A program made the translations under genes and the position numbers. A stretch of 64,000 bases of DNA from Alloacidobacterium sp963823845 (lineage in GTDB: Bacteria > Acidobacteriota > Terriglobia > Terriglobales > Acidobacteriaceae): NCBI GenBank assembly GCA_963823845.1, contig CAWGND010000026.1:1-64000 (forward strand). The letters run 5' to 3'. Under the pieces are notes generated by a model. That model was not told the DNA's origin. It was given only the letters and a program-made list of their open reading frames with translations, and did no database searches. Of the stretch, positions 32,920 to 42,176 are shown piece after piece; the first letter of the stretch is position 1; the number at the start of each line of letters is the position of its first letter.

Positions 32920-33528
32920 CTAACGTACGGTCCATGCGGATTCAGGGAAGCGATGATCACGCTTGCGAGCTTCATGGACTTCAATCGCTCGTTCGAGGTT
33001 CTCCCAGCCATTCAGACGATAATAGCGTTGCTCGAGACGATTGTGTGGAGCATCAAAGAGCAGACCCGTTCCCCGCATTCCCTCAAAGTGCGAGGGAGTG
33101 TCATCGACTAGATAATCGACATCGAGAACGGATTTTTCTCCGCAGAAAATAATCCGATGCGTCGGAATAGAGGGAACGTAATGGGCCAGCCAGTTCATCT
33201 TGTCGCGGAATGAGTCGGGGAATTCAGTGGCAGCGCTTGCAATGTAGACACGATGTTTCCGACTGAGACGATCGATGCAGGCCAAGGCGCCTTGCATTGG
33301 GGCGATGTCAGCAAAAAAGCCTGGCTGATGCAACATTTCCAACACCCACTGACGATGGTTTTCCGGAACGATGTCCGCCAGTTCCAGACCATGCAGATCA
33401 GCCGGAGTAATGTTTGCGTCGTAGCGTTGATTGTAAGAAGCGAGCATCTTGCCCAGGGTGTCAACCAACACCTCATCCATGTCGATGGCCAAAGAAAGCT
33501 CGTCTGTAGCTCTATTATTCCAATGCAA
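32920..33528 (-). CDS. 5'(3')-deoxyribonucleotidase-like HAD phosphatase
   Basis: This 202-residue HAD-superfamily protein has the nucleophile motif LAIDMDEVLVDTLGKML (DxD), a Ser/Thr motif HRVYIASAATEF, a Lys near FCGEKSVLD and the acidic motif VDYLVDDTPSHFEG. These match the NT5C family of 5'(3')-deoxyribonucleotidases, which dephosphorylate nucleoside monophosphates, although bacterial members may act on other phosphates. It overlaps the oxidoreductase upstream by 14 bp on the same strand, so the two are co-translated. The wider role within the sugar locus is not evident. Confidence 0.75.
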   Translation of the reverse strand: MHWNNRATDELSLAIDMDEVLVDTLGKMLASYNQRYDANITPADLHGLELADIVPENHRQWVLEMLHQPGFFADIAPMQGALACIDRLSRKHRVYIASAATEFPDSFRDKMNWLAHYVPSIPTHRIIFCGEKSVLDVDYLVDDTPSHFEGMRGTGLLFDAPHNRLEQRYYRLNGWENLERAIEVHEARKRDHRFPESAWTVR

Positions 33529-34492
33529 GGTCAGAATCCTTAACGGGAGTGAATGCGGTCAAAACCCCTGGCATGGAGCGCGCCAGAGCGCGAACGATCA
33601 GGGCAAGATTCACGGCATCTGCTCCGGCGCTTGCGGGGCTCTCGCTCGGCTCAGAATGATTGCGGCAACAGCTAACAAAATACCGCAGTTGTTCCGCATA
33701 GGGGTCGATCTGGGGCAATGGGACTGGAGTGGAGTCGGAACTGGATTCTACCGTAAGTTGGTTGTCACGGTAGATTAGGTTGGCATGAGCAAACCGCGCA
33801 TGAAAGCTCATCGCAAACGGGCGTTTGTCGGCGAACCAGCCGCCTTCAATCTGTACCGTGCAGGCAGGCCGAGAAGAAGAGGCGTCGTACTGCAAGAGGC
33901 AGCGAACAGTGTTCTCTGCCTCAATGGGCTCAGCAGAAACCCAATTGGGCGTGCCGAGCAGCCAGATGGATTGATCGAAATCGTGGATAAGCATATCGAA
34001 AATGGCGCCGCCGCTTTCTGTGTGGTTGGTCAGCCAGTCGGCCCATGTGGGAATGCCCGACCAACGTTTGAACTGGATCGAGAGAAGCTGTCCAAAGTGC
34101 AGGTCATGGATGGCCTGGGCCAATAGGCGATAAGCGGGGAAGAACCGCACAACGTGAGCCACCATAAAGACGCGGCCGCTGTTGCGAACGGATTCAAGAA
34201 TACTGCCGCATTCGAGAAGATTGAGCGCCAGGGGTTTTTCGCAAATCACGTGCTTTCCTGCTTCCAAAGCAGCGATGGCTGCCCACGGATGCATGCGGGT
34301 TGGCAGGCAAATGTCGATCGCATCCAGGTCGGGCGCAGCGATGAGTGCGCGATAGAAGGATTCGCGATCGGGGAAGGCAGTAGATGCAAACGGCTCGGAT
34401 GTACGCGTGACGACTGCGACATCAGGCATTGTGGCCAAGGCAGAGATGTGCTGTTGACCCATCATTCCTGATCCTAGTAATCCGAGTCTCAT
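33515..34492 (-). CDS. Gfo/Idh/MocA-family oxidoreductase
   Basis: This 325-residue NAD(P)-dependent dehydrogenase has the Rossmann motif RLGLLGSGMMGQQHI, then IDICLPTRMHPWAAIAALEA and the catalytic-lysine motif HVICEKPLALN. Its second domain carries GGAIFDMLIHDFDQSIWLLG, with the conserved His/Asp of the family. Members oxidise or reduce sugars and cyclitols; substrate unknown. It lies between an APC permease and the nucleotidase on the same strand and may form one transcript with them. Confidence 0.85.
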   Translation of the reverse strand: MRLGLLGSGMMGQQHISALATMPDVAVVTRTSEPFASTAFPDRESFYRALIAAPDLDAIDICLPTRMHPWAAIAALEAGKHVICEKPLALNLLECGSILESVRNSGRVFMVAHVVRFFPAYRLLAQAIHDLHFGQLLSIQFKRWSGIPTWADWLTNHTESGGAIFDMLIHDFDQSIWLLGTPNWVSAEPIEAENTVRCLLQYDASSSRPACTVQIEGGWFADKRPFAMSFHARFAHANLIYRDNQLTVESSSDSTPVPLPQIDPYAEQLRYFVSCCRNHSEPSESPASAGADAVNLALIVRALARSMPGVLTAFTPVKDSDLALE

Positions 34493-34541
34493 TCTCCTCC
34501 TTTTCTACTTCGAAAACTCTGCATAGTTGGGGCCTCAAAAA

Positions 34542-35960
34542 CTATGTTTCGAATCCGCTCTCAATCCCAGTTGGTACATTGCGGAAACCGCGCGTGAGAA
34601 AAGCGAGGTAGGTGAGGCCCGCAGCGAACCATAGAGAGCCTACGACTTTGGCCATATTGCTGAGGTTCCACCAGATGATCAGGCAGAAGAGCACTCCGGA
34701 AAGCGGAAGCAAGAGGTCGGTGAGCAGGTTGCGGCGTGCCGGATCGCCACGGAAATAGAAGATGCGAACTACGCTGGCGTTGACGCCGATGAAGGCCAGA
34801 AATGCGCCGAAATTGATTAATTCGGCCGCCTTTTCGTAATTGAGCAATAGGCAACCGACAAAGGCCAGCAGGCCGACCAGAAGAATATTCCAGGAGGGAA
34901 CGGCAGTGGTGGGATGAACGTAGCCAAAAACTCGTCGGGGCAGCACCCCGTCTCGACCCATTCCGTAAAGCAACCGTGAGACTCCAGCTTGTGCGGTCAG
35001 ACTGGATCCCAGACTCGTAATGATCAGAATGACGGCCATTGCGCTAAACAGCCACGGCCCCCCGACGACTCGAGTTACATCCATAAACGCAGTTTCAACA
35101 TTGGCAAAGTCGTTGTAGCCCGGATGCACTCTCTGAGCCAGATAGATCTGCAATCCTCCAAAGATGCCAGTAAAGACGCAGACAAAAACGGTGGCCAGCA
35201 GGATATTGCGCTGAGGGTTCTCGACTTCCTCTGAGAGTGTGCTGACGCCATCGAAGCCACCGTAGGTGAGAGCCGCCAAAGCGGTGCCCGCGGCAAGATG
35301 ATTCCAGTGGAATGATTTCGGCGAGTAGAACGGGCGGAGAGAAAATAGTCCACCCCAGCCCTGACCAATAAAGAGCCAGCGAACAGCGAGCAACAGAAAT
35401 GGAACAATCACGGCCATCGCAACTATCATCATGGCGAGGTTGGCATTCGCCGTAGAGCGGACGCCGAGCAAATTGACGGTGGTAATCACAGTGACGATGA
35501 GCAGGCACCATCCCCAGTAGGGAACTCCTGGAAGAACTCGACCGATCGTCAGTGACGCGTAAAGGATGCAAACAACGGGAACGAGTAGATAGTCCAACAT
35601 CATCGCCCAGCCGGCGAGGAAGCCCGCATAAGCATTGAACCCATGACGCACAAACGTGTATGCGGACCCTGCAGCAGGATATCTGGCTGCGATACGTCCG
35701 TAACTGCTGGCCGTAAGCACCATGGCAACCATGGCCAGGAGAATGGCTGAGACCGCGTGCCCGGAGGACATTTGTTGTACGAGACCGAAGAGCGGAACAG
35801 CAGCAATCGGCATAATAAGCACGATGCCGTAGAGGATCAGATCCCACAGGGAAAGGGCGCGACGTAGTCCGCGCTGAGTATTGTTCATAGACTCGCTAAT
35901 TGGGTATTCCTCTTGATGTTTAATGACGGAGAGCAGAACAGTCAAGAGAGAAGAGAACAT
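34542..35960 (-). CDS. APC-superfamily amino acid/polyamine permease
   Basis: This is a 472-residue, roughly twelve-helix transporter. The first helix carries the APC motif LILYGIVLIMPIAAVPLFGL and is followed by RIAARYPAAGSAYTFVRHGF, GFLAGWAMMLDYLLVPVVCI, TYGGFDGVSTLSEEVENPQR and RLLYGMGRDGVLPRRVFGYV. The ATG at 35,960 has AAAGGG before it; an alternative start is MNNTQRGLRRALSLWD at 35,888. It probably imports an amino acid or amine. It diverges from the DegT aminotransferase gene across about 200 bp. Confidence 0.85.
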   Translation of the reverse strand: MFSSLLTVLLSVIKHQEEYPISESMNNTQRGLRRALSLWDLILYGIVLIMPIAAVPLFGLVQQMSSGHAVSAILLAMVAMVLTASSYGRIAARYPAAGSAYTFVRHGFNAYAGFLAGWAMMLDYLLVPVVCILYASLTIGRVLPGVPYWGWCLLIVTVITTVNLLGVRSTANANLAMMIVAMAVIVPFLLLAVRWLFIGQGWGGLFSLRPFYSPKSFHWNHLAAGTALAALTYGGFDGVSTLSEEVENPQRNILLATVFVCVFTGIFGGLQIYLAQRVHPGYNDFANVETAFMDVTRVVGGPWLFSAMAVILIITSLGSSLTAQAGVSRLLYGMGRDGVLPRRVFGYVHPTTAVPSWNILLVGLLAFVGCLLLNYEKAAELINFGAFLAFIGVNASVVRIFYFRGDPARRNLLTDLLLPLSGVLFCLIIWWNLSNMAKVVGSLWFAAGLTYLAFLTRGFRNVPTGIESGFET

Positions 35961-36029
35961 TTTGACCCTTTTATCGCAGAGTTAAAAGGCCATTTAAGCA
36001 ATATAAATAACATTTTTGCGATTAAATCG

Positions 36030-36059
36030 TTGACGGTGTTGGCCCACCCGTCGTAGGAT
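36030..36059 (+). promoter_or_regulatory. Putative sigma70-type promoter for the DegT gene
   Basis: TTGACG (36,030-36,035), an 18-bp spacer and TAGGAT (36,054-36,059) lie about 100 bp before the aminotransferase start in the divergent intergenic region. The -35 is good, the -10 only fair. Confidence 0.4.
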
Positions 36060-36160
36060 CAAACTCGTTCCAATACACGGGCAGGCGGGAAGCCGAATCC
36101 CGCAATACAGCAAAGGCCATCTTGTGTGGAAATCACAGTTTAACAGTTCAGGACGGAGAA

Positions 36161-37441
36161 ATGAACAAACTGGCTCATCTTGGCGGAACCCCCGCGCGAC
36201 AAAAACCCTTCCCCTCCTGGCCCGTCTATGACGAGAGCGAAGAGCGAGCCCTGCTGGAGGTGTTGCGCAGCGGGCAGTGGTGGAGCGGAAATCAGTCGTA
36301 CCAAAACGCGAATGAAGAAAAACCGCTATCGAAGGCAATGGCTTTTGAGCGCGAGTTTGCGGCATTTCACGGAGTTGGCTATGGGCTGGCTTGTTCCTCG
36401 GGGACCGCAGCGCTGGAGTTGGCGCTCAAGGCTGCCGGAGTGGGGCCGGGTGATGAGGTAATTGTTCCTCCGTATACCTTTTTGGCAACCGCCAGCGCGC
36501 CCTTGTTATTGGGTGCGATTCCTGTGTTTTGCGATATTCAGCCGGAAACCTTGAATCTGAATCCGGAGCGTCTGGAAGAGGCAATCACACCGCGAACCAA
36601 AGCCATTATTCCGGTTCACTTTGCCGGGCTAGCTGCTGATATGGAGCGAATCATCGCCATCGCCCGGCCACGAGGAATTTTCGTGCTGGAAGATGCTGCC
36701 CATGGACACGGAGGCAGCAGCCGGGGACGTCGATTGGGAGCTTTGGCGGATGCAAGCATCTTCAGCTTTCAGGCCTCGAAGAACATGACCGCCGGAGAGG
36801 GAGGCATCGTTCTGACCGACGATGCCGAGATCGCCGAACTGTGCAACTCGTATTTGTGGGCTGGACGTAAGGTCGGACGCCCATGGTACGAGCATTTTCG
36901 GTTAGGGTGGAATTACCGAATCACAGAATTTCAGGCCGCGATTCTTATTGAACAGCTGAGGCGGCTACCGGAACAAACGGCACGACGGGTGCAGAACGGA
37001 CTGCGGCTAAGTGAGTTGCTGCGTGAAGTCCCTGGCATCGAGCCGCTGGCTATTCCGGAATGGGTAACAGAGCATGCATTTCATGTTTATATCTTCCGTC
37101 TGGACGCGCAGAGGTTTGGCCTTGATCGCGAACAATTTCTAGAGCTGTTGCAGGCCGAAGGTGTTCCCTGTTCTGGAGGGTACTCGCAGCCGCTCTACCG
37201 CAATCCTATGTTTGTAGAAAACAATTTCCATAGCAATGGCCACCCACTGGCCCCCTCGGGTCAGTATCTGGATTACCTCCAATATCGCGACAAGTGTCCG
37301 ATTGCCGAGCGCGCATGCAAGGAAATGGTGTGGATCGAGCACAGAGTGCTGCTGGGAGACCTTGAGGATATGGAAGACGTAGCTCGGGCCATTCAGAAGA
37401 TTTATGCATTCCAGCATGAAATAAAGGGTGTGAAGGCCTAA
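36161..37441 (+). CDS. DegT/DnrJ/EryC1-family PLP aminotransferase
   Basis: This is a protein of about 426 residues starting MNKLAHLGGTPARQKPFPSW behind ACGGAG. The family motifs are FHGVGYGLACSSGTAALELA, GDEVIVPPYTFLATASAPLL, FVLEDAAHGHGG and the PLP-lysine stretch DASIFSFQASKNMTAGEGG. Sugar aminotransferases of this family convert keto sugars to amino sugars, and some act as dehydratases or regulators. The neighbours (permease, Gfo/Idh oxidoreductase, acyltransferase) fit an amino-sugar or inositol-amine pathway in which the oxidoreductase makes the keto sugar. That link is inferred. Confidence 0.85.
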   Translation: MNKLAHLGGTPARQKPFPSWPVYDESEERALLEVLRSGQWWSGNQSYQNANEEKPLSKAMAFEREFAAFHGVGYGLACSSGTAALELALKAAGVGPGDEVIVPPYTFLATASAPLLLGAIPVFCDIQPETLNLNPERLEEAITPRTKAIIPVHFAGLAADMERIIAIARPRGIFVLEDAAHGHGGSSRGRRLGALADASIFSFQASKNMTAGEGGIVLTDDAEIAELCNSYLWAGRKVGRPWYEHFRLGWNYRITEFQAAILIEQLRRLPEQTARRVQNGLRLSELLREVPGIEPLAIPEWVTEHAFHVYIFRLDAQRFGLDREQFLELLQAEGVPCSGGYSQPLYRNPMFVENNFHSNGHPLAPSGQYLDYLQYRDKCPIAERACKEMVWIEHRVLLGDLEDMEDVARAIQKIYAFQHEIKGVKA

Positions 37442-37541
37442 ATGCCCCCACCTTGGCAGATATAAAATAACAATATGATCAGCTAGTTTTAAAATAAATA
37501 AACGAAATACTCGTATTTTGTACGTTTCCGTTAATAATTAC

Positions 37542-37571
37542 TTGACGTTGATTCGCTGCCTGCCCCATACT
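37542..37571 (+). promoter_or_regulatory. Putative promoter of the TonB-dependent receptor gene
   Basis: TTGACG (37,542-37,547), an 18-bp spacer and CATACT (37,566-37,571) stand about 130 bp before the receptor start in a 260-bp AT-rich gap. The long leader is usual for such receptors. Confidence 0.4.
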
Positions 37572-37700
37572 TGGACAAAATCGCAAATCAATCGAAGTTG
37601 AATTTTTTGGAAGAGGGATTGGTGCTCCCCGCTGGTAGTGTGTCGCACCGAAACGCGGTGGCTGCAGGCTGCCGCGGGAAATTAACGATCAGGAGCCAGA

Positions 37701-40700
37701 ATGCGGTTGTTAACACTCACCCCGGGTAGAGGGGTCGGATTGAAGTCTTTGGCCACGCTAGTGTCCATGTTGATGTTGTGTGCGGCATTCACCTTGCAAG
37801 CGTATGCGCAAGTGGACCGCGGCGGAATCGTTGGCTCAGTGGAAGACTCGAGTGGAGCTCGCGTCGCCGGGGCTCGCGTGACTGTGACCAATCTCTCCAC
37901 GAATATTGCAGAAATGTTAACCAGTGACGCGCAAGGAGACTTCTCCGCGAACTCCCTGCAAATCGGGACCTATAGCGTGAAAGTTGACAAGAAGGGCTTT
38001 GCCGCGGCGGTGCAGCAGAGCGTACCGGTTTCCGTTGGGGAGATCGCGAAGATCAACTTCGTGCTCCAGCCGGGCTCGGATGCGCAGACTGTCCAGGTAA
38101 CAGCAGGGGTGGTAGACCTTGACACTCAAAGTTCATCGCTGGGGACGGTCGAGACCGAGAAGAGAATTTCAGAATTGCCGCTCAACGGGCGCAACTTTAT
38201 CGCGCTGGCCTACCTGGGGCCGGGCGCAAACAGTGGCGAAACCGGATCGAATGCAGCGGGCGGCGTCTTTGAGAATGAGCGTGGAAACGAAGCCATTTCG
38301 GTAAATGGTCTCCGCGTCTCGAATAATAATTTTCTGCTCAATGGTGTAGACAACAATGAATTCGGGCTTGGCGGAGTCATCATTCTGCCACCACCGGATG
38401 CCATTGAGGAGTTTCGCATCGAATCCAACTCGATGAGCGCAGAGTTCGGGCGGGGTGGAGCAGCAGTCAACGTAGTCGTGAAATCCGGCGCCAATCAGAT
38501 ACACGGCGGACTCTATGAGTTTATCCGCAACGACAAATTTGATGCACTGAACTATTTCGCCACCGGTCCAACCCAGTTCCAGCGCAACCAGTTTGGCGCC
38601 TTCTTTGGTGGCCCGATCGTGAAGAACCGAACCTTTTACTTCGGTAATTACGAAGGAACCAGACAGGTGCAGGGCGTGCCTTTTGTTTCCACGGTTCCGA
38701 CTGATGCAGAACGGACCGGAGACTTTACGGACCGCTTAACGGGCCAGACTTTCTACCCCTGCGGCGCCGGCGCCGGTCCAAGCTTTGATACGGGAGCCGT
38801 CTTCGATCCGTACAGCACAACGAGCTATGCGTGCCCGAACGGTCAGGTGATCACGCTGCGCAATCAGCTCAGCTCTAACGGCGTTGGCAACGTCATTGAT
38901 CCAAGCAAGATCAATTCTGTGGGCCAGAATGTGGTGAACCTGTATCCACGTGCCAACGTGGCGGGCCTGACAAATAATTACGCAGCCACGCAAAAGAATC
39001 TTAACGACCAGGACTCGTTCGACATTCGTGTGGATCACCTAATTTCGCAAGCCGATCACGCGTTTGCATCCTATGGCTTTGGCGATATTCGCAGTACACA
39101 ACCGGCGGGGCTGGGCAAGTTAGGCGGAGCCGACTGCTGCGACAGTATCAGCCGCAGTCGCGCGCAGCATCTTGGCCTGGGTGAGACGCACATCTTCTCC
39201 CCAAATTCTCTCAACGATGTGCACGGCGGGTTTTTCCGGTACTCGGTCAATGCAGTGCCCTTCAACTACGGAACAGATGTCTCTACTCAGCTGGGGATTC
39301 CGAATGCCAACCGGGGGGATGTGAATTCGAGCGGCCTCACGAACCTTGACATCGCCGGGTTCACGCCAATGGGTGATTCAGAGTGGCTGCCGGAGCACGC
39401 CTATGAGAATATTTTTCAACTGGCAGACACAGTCACCCTGGTTCGTAACCTGCACACGCTGAAGTTTGGGGTTGATTTCCGTCGTCAGCAGAGGAACTTC
39501 TTCCAACTTGCCGTGCCGCGCGGGAATATGGCCTTCAATGGCGGCTACACGCAAGATCTCTCGACCGGAAACGGCGGCAATGGACTGGCGGACCTCTTCC
39601 TTGGAGTCGCACAGCATGTAGAGCAGGACACGCTCTCCGGAGTGGACACGACGCGGTATTGGGATGTGGCGGGATTTGCGCAGGATGATTACCGCGTGAG
39701 GCCGAACCTTACGCTGAATCTGGGCCTGCGGTACGATCTCACATCGCCGGCCAATGGCAGAGTGGCGAACTTCGATATGGATCGCGCAGTAATGGTGGCC
39801 GCCTATGGGCCTGAGGCGGTGTCGCACGCAGGAGTGAAGTTCGACACAGCGGATTTCGGTCCACGAGTAGGACTGGCCTGGACGCTGCCGAAGAATACCG
39901 TCGTGCACAGCGCGTTTGGGATCTTCTATTCGCCAGAAGCCAATACCTTTGACGATCTGGGCCTGAATCCTACGGCCTTGACCGACCTTGCGCACACTTA
40001 CGCAACCAGCAACTTACCGGTAAGTTCGCAGCTGATCTCGACCGGATTTGCTTCGACCTTCCCGACACAGTCACTCAGTCAGCCGCAGGGGTCGGTAAAG
40101 ACGACAGGATCCGAGCGATTCATGCCTCGCATTCTAGAGTGGAATCTCTCCGTCCAGCATGAAATCGCCAATAACTGGATTGCGCAAGTCGGCTACGTCG
40201 GCACGCACGCCTACCGGCTCTGGAACCATGAGGCCGATGATTTGAACCAGCCAGAGCAGCCTCTCGATACGAACTTCTCTGACGCGACCGGAAATATGGG
40301 CAGACCATACTTCGCTGTGCAGCCAGGACTCGCCTCCATTTATCCTCTGGACTATGCGCAGTTGAACCTTATGTATAACTCGCTGCAGGCTTCGTTGAAC
40401 CGGCGCTTTAGCAATGGATTCAACGTGCTCTTTGCCTACACCTATGCCAAGGATCTGGGGAATGCGGACGGCAATGTGGCCGGGCTCATTCAGGATTCTC
40501 ACCATCCGGAGCTGGAGCATGGACCTGTGAGCCCGGATCTTCACCACCGCTTTACGGCCAGCTACTTGTACGAGCTTCCATTTGGCCGTGGCCGGCACTT
40601 CTTTAGCAGCCTGAATCGCCCGACGAATTTGATTCTTGGGGGATGGGATGTGGCGGGAGTGACGGCGGCTCAGAGTGGCATGTCAGAAACGTCAACCGCA

Positions 40701-41138
40701 TCGACTGATCTGAGCAATACGGGATCAGCAAGCTATCGCTACAATCAGGTCGCAAACCCAAATGGCTTTTCGTATGGCACGGCTACGCAGCAGTCGCTGG
40801 GATGCACAGGAAAACAGACCTTGAACTGCTGGTATAACCAGGCCGCTTTCGTGGCGCCTCCCCTGGCTCCCGGTCAGCAGTCTGCACATCAGTTTGGTGA
40901 TGCGCGACTTGGGAATCTGCGCGGACCTGATTTTGTGAACTTTGACTTTGTGTTGCAGAAACATTTTGCGATCACAGAGGGCTATCAGTTCGAATTCCGG
41001 TCGGAGTTCTTTAACCTCTTCAACCATCCAAATTTTGGCCTTCCCGGCACACTGGTTGATGTTCCGGGCGGAGCAAGCATCACGAACACGGCGTCAAACA
41101 ATAGACAAGTGGAGCTTGCTCTGAAGCTTAGCTTCTAG
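37701..41138 (+). CDS. TonB-dependent receptor with carboxypeptidase-regulatory domain (Oar-like)
   Basis: This is a 1,145-residue outer-membrane protein. A Sec signal (cleavage near AYAQ, residue ~37) is followed by a carboxypeptidase-regulatory beta-sandwich (GGIVGSVEDSSGARVAGARV, YSVKVDKKGFAA), a plug domain (SELPLNGRNFIALAYLGPGA, FLLNGVDNNEFGLGGVIILP) and a long beta-barrel ending RQVELALKLSF with a terminal Phe. Acidobacteria carry many of these Oar-like transporters, usually for oligosaccharides or other large substrates. CAGGAG precedes the start. Its position before PIG-L and GH20 genes suggests uptake of an amino-sugar oligosaccharide. Confidence 0.9.
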   Translation: MRLLTLTPGRGVGLKSLATLVSMLMLCAAFTLQAYAQVDRGGIVGSVEDSSGARVAGARVTVTNLSTNIAEMLTSDAQGDFSANSLQIGTYSVKVDKKGFAAAVQQSVPVSVGEIAKINFVLQPGSDAQTVQVTAGVVDLDTQSSSLGTVETEKRISELPLNGRNFIALAYLGPGANSGETGSNAAGGVFENERGNEAISVNGLRVSNNNFLLNGVDNNEFGLGGVIILPPPDAIEEFRIESNSMSAEFGRGGAAVNVVVKSGANQIHGGLYEFIRNDKFDALNYFATGPTQFQRNQFGAFFGGPIVKNRTFYFGNYEGTRQVQGVPFVSTVPTDAERTGDFTDRLTGQTFYPCGAGAGPSFDTGAVFDPYSTTSYACPNGQVITLRNQLSSNGVGNVIDPSKINSVGQNVVNLYPRANVAGLTNNYAATQKNLNDQDSFDIRVDHLISQADHAFASYGFGDIRSTQPAGLGKLGGADCCDSISRSRAQHLGLGETHIFSPNSLNDVHGGFFRYSVNAVPFNYGTDVSTQLGIPNANRGDVNSSGLTNLDIAGFTPMGDSEWLPEHAYENIFQLADTVTLVRNLHTLKFGVDFRRQQRNFFQLAVPRGNMAFNGGYTQDLSTGNGGNGLADLFLGVAQHVEQDTLSGVDTTRYWDVAGFAQDDYRVRPNLTLNLGLRYDLTSPANGRVANFDMDRAVMVAAYGPEAVSHAGVKFDTADFGPRVGLAWTLPKNTVVHSAFGIFYSPEANTFDDLGLNPTALTDLAHTYATSNLPVSSQLISTGFASTFPTQSLSQPQGSVKTTGSERFMPRILEWNLSVQHEIANNWIAQVGYVGTHAYRLWNHEADDLNQPEQPLDTNFSDATGNMGRPYFAVQPGLASIYPLDYAQLNLMYNSLQASLNRRFSNGFNVLFAYTYAKDLGNADGNVAGLIQDSHHPELEHGPVSPDLHHRFTASYLYELPFGRGRHFFSSLNRPTNLILGGWDVAGVTAAQSGMSETSTASTDLSNTGSASYRYNQVANPNGFSYGTATQQSLGCTGKQTLNCWYNQAAFVAPPLAPGQQSAHQFGDARLGNLRGPDFVNFDFVLQKHFAITEGYQFEFRSEFFNLFNHPNFGLPGTLVDVPGGASITNTASNNRQVELALKLSF

Positions 41139-41181
41139 AGCGAATTCAGGCTAACCGTACTTAACAACGACTTCCAAGGTG

Positions 41182-41229
41182 CTGACTGCCTCCTACCCGA
41201 GGGATAACTCGCCTCGGGTGGAGGCCAGC
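41182..41229 (+). terminator. Strong hairpin terminator after the receptor gene
   Basis: CCTCCTACCCGAGG, a 9-base loop and CCTCGGGTGGAGG form a long stem with a single bulge (41,189-41,224), extended by partly paired flanks. It lies about 45 bp after the stop; a short T run (GTTTT) follows some 12 bp later. Confidence 0.7.
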
Positions 41230-41301
41230 ACTTTAGGCCGTTTTCCATAGATACAGAGAGACTCACTTTGACTCCAGCGGTAAGCTGGCGAAAGAGGCAC
41301 G

Positions 41302-42126
41302 ATGCGCAATTTAGTTCTGGGTTTGACGGCGATCCTCGCGCTTACAGGCGGGGCTTACGCACAGCATACGCCGCTCGACCAATTGCACGACAAGGTCATT
41401 CTGGTATTCACACCGCATCCGGATGACGATGTGTTCGGCGCCGGAGGAACGATTGCACTGCTCAATAAGCACCACAACAAAGTGATCGTCGCCATTTACA
41501 CCAATGATGACAAAGGGTCCTACGATCCGGAGATGACACGCGAAAGACTGGCCATGATACGGCGTCAAGAGGAAGAGACGTCCGAAGCCATCCTCGGGAC
41601 TCCAAAAGAGAATCTTCTATGGATGGGCTATGACGACGGCATGCTCGAGTATGCGCCGCAACCTCACCTGGTTGAGCAGGCTACAGAAATTATTCGCCGC
41701 GTGCGTCCGGATGTGCTGTTGAGCGTGGACCCCGGAGAGTGGTATGAGCGCTGGCACAAAACAGATCATCGCATGGCGGCATTCAATACAGTTGACGCCG
41801 TTCGAGCTGCGGAGTTCGCGTTGTACTTTCCCAATCAGCGATTGCAGATGGGTCTTCAGCCATACCGGGTACCTGAGATGTACTTCTATTACGCTTCTGA
41901 GCAGGAAGCAAATACCTCGGTGAATGTCGATGAGACGATGGACCAGAAGCTGCATGCGGCAACAGTTCAGGTAAGCCAGTTCCCGCCCTCTGAGGATCAC
42001 TATCGTCCGGACTGGGATGAGAAAGATTTGAAGGCGGCGGAGAGCAAATTGCGTAGCATGCAACCGCATAAGGATGGTCATGCATTCGAGTCGTTTCGGT
42101 ATGCCACCGACTTCAACGATGAGTAG
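41302..42126 (+). CDS. Exported PIG-L/LmbE-family deacetylase
   Basis: This 274-residue protein has a signal peptide (MRNLVLGLTAILALTGGAYA). The zinc-site motif is FTPHPDDDVFGAGG, with the later His in KTDHRMAAFN. PIG-L enzymes remove acetyl groups from N-acetylglucosamine-type sugars. A periplasmic location next to a GH20 enzyme and a TonB receptor suggests deacetylation of amino-sugar oligosaccharides or products of the hexosaminidase. It is probably in one operon with the next gene, 50 bp downstream. Confidence 0.85.
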   Translation: MRNLVLGLTAILALTGGAYAQHTPLDQLHDKVILVFTPHPDDDVFGAGGTIALLNKHHNKVIVAIYTNDDKGSYDPEMTRERLAMIRRQEEETSEAILGTPKENLLWMGYDDGMLEYAPQPHLVEQATEIIRRVRPDVLLSVDPGEWYERWHKTDHRMAAFNTVDAVRAAEFALYFPNQRLQMGLQPYRVPEMYFYYASEQEANTSVNVDETMDQKLHAATVQVSQFPPSEDHYRPDWDEKDLKAAESKLRSMQPHKDGHAFESFRYATDFNDE

Positions 42127-42176
42127 ACCAGTGCTCGACTCCAAGGCGCTGCTGTCTCAAGTGATCACTAGAAAGG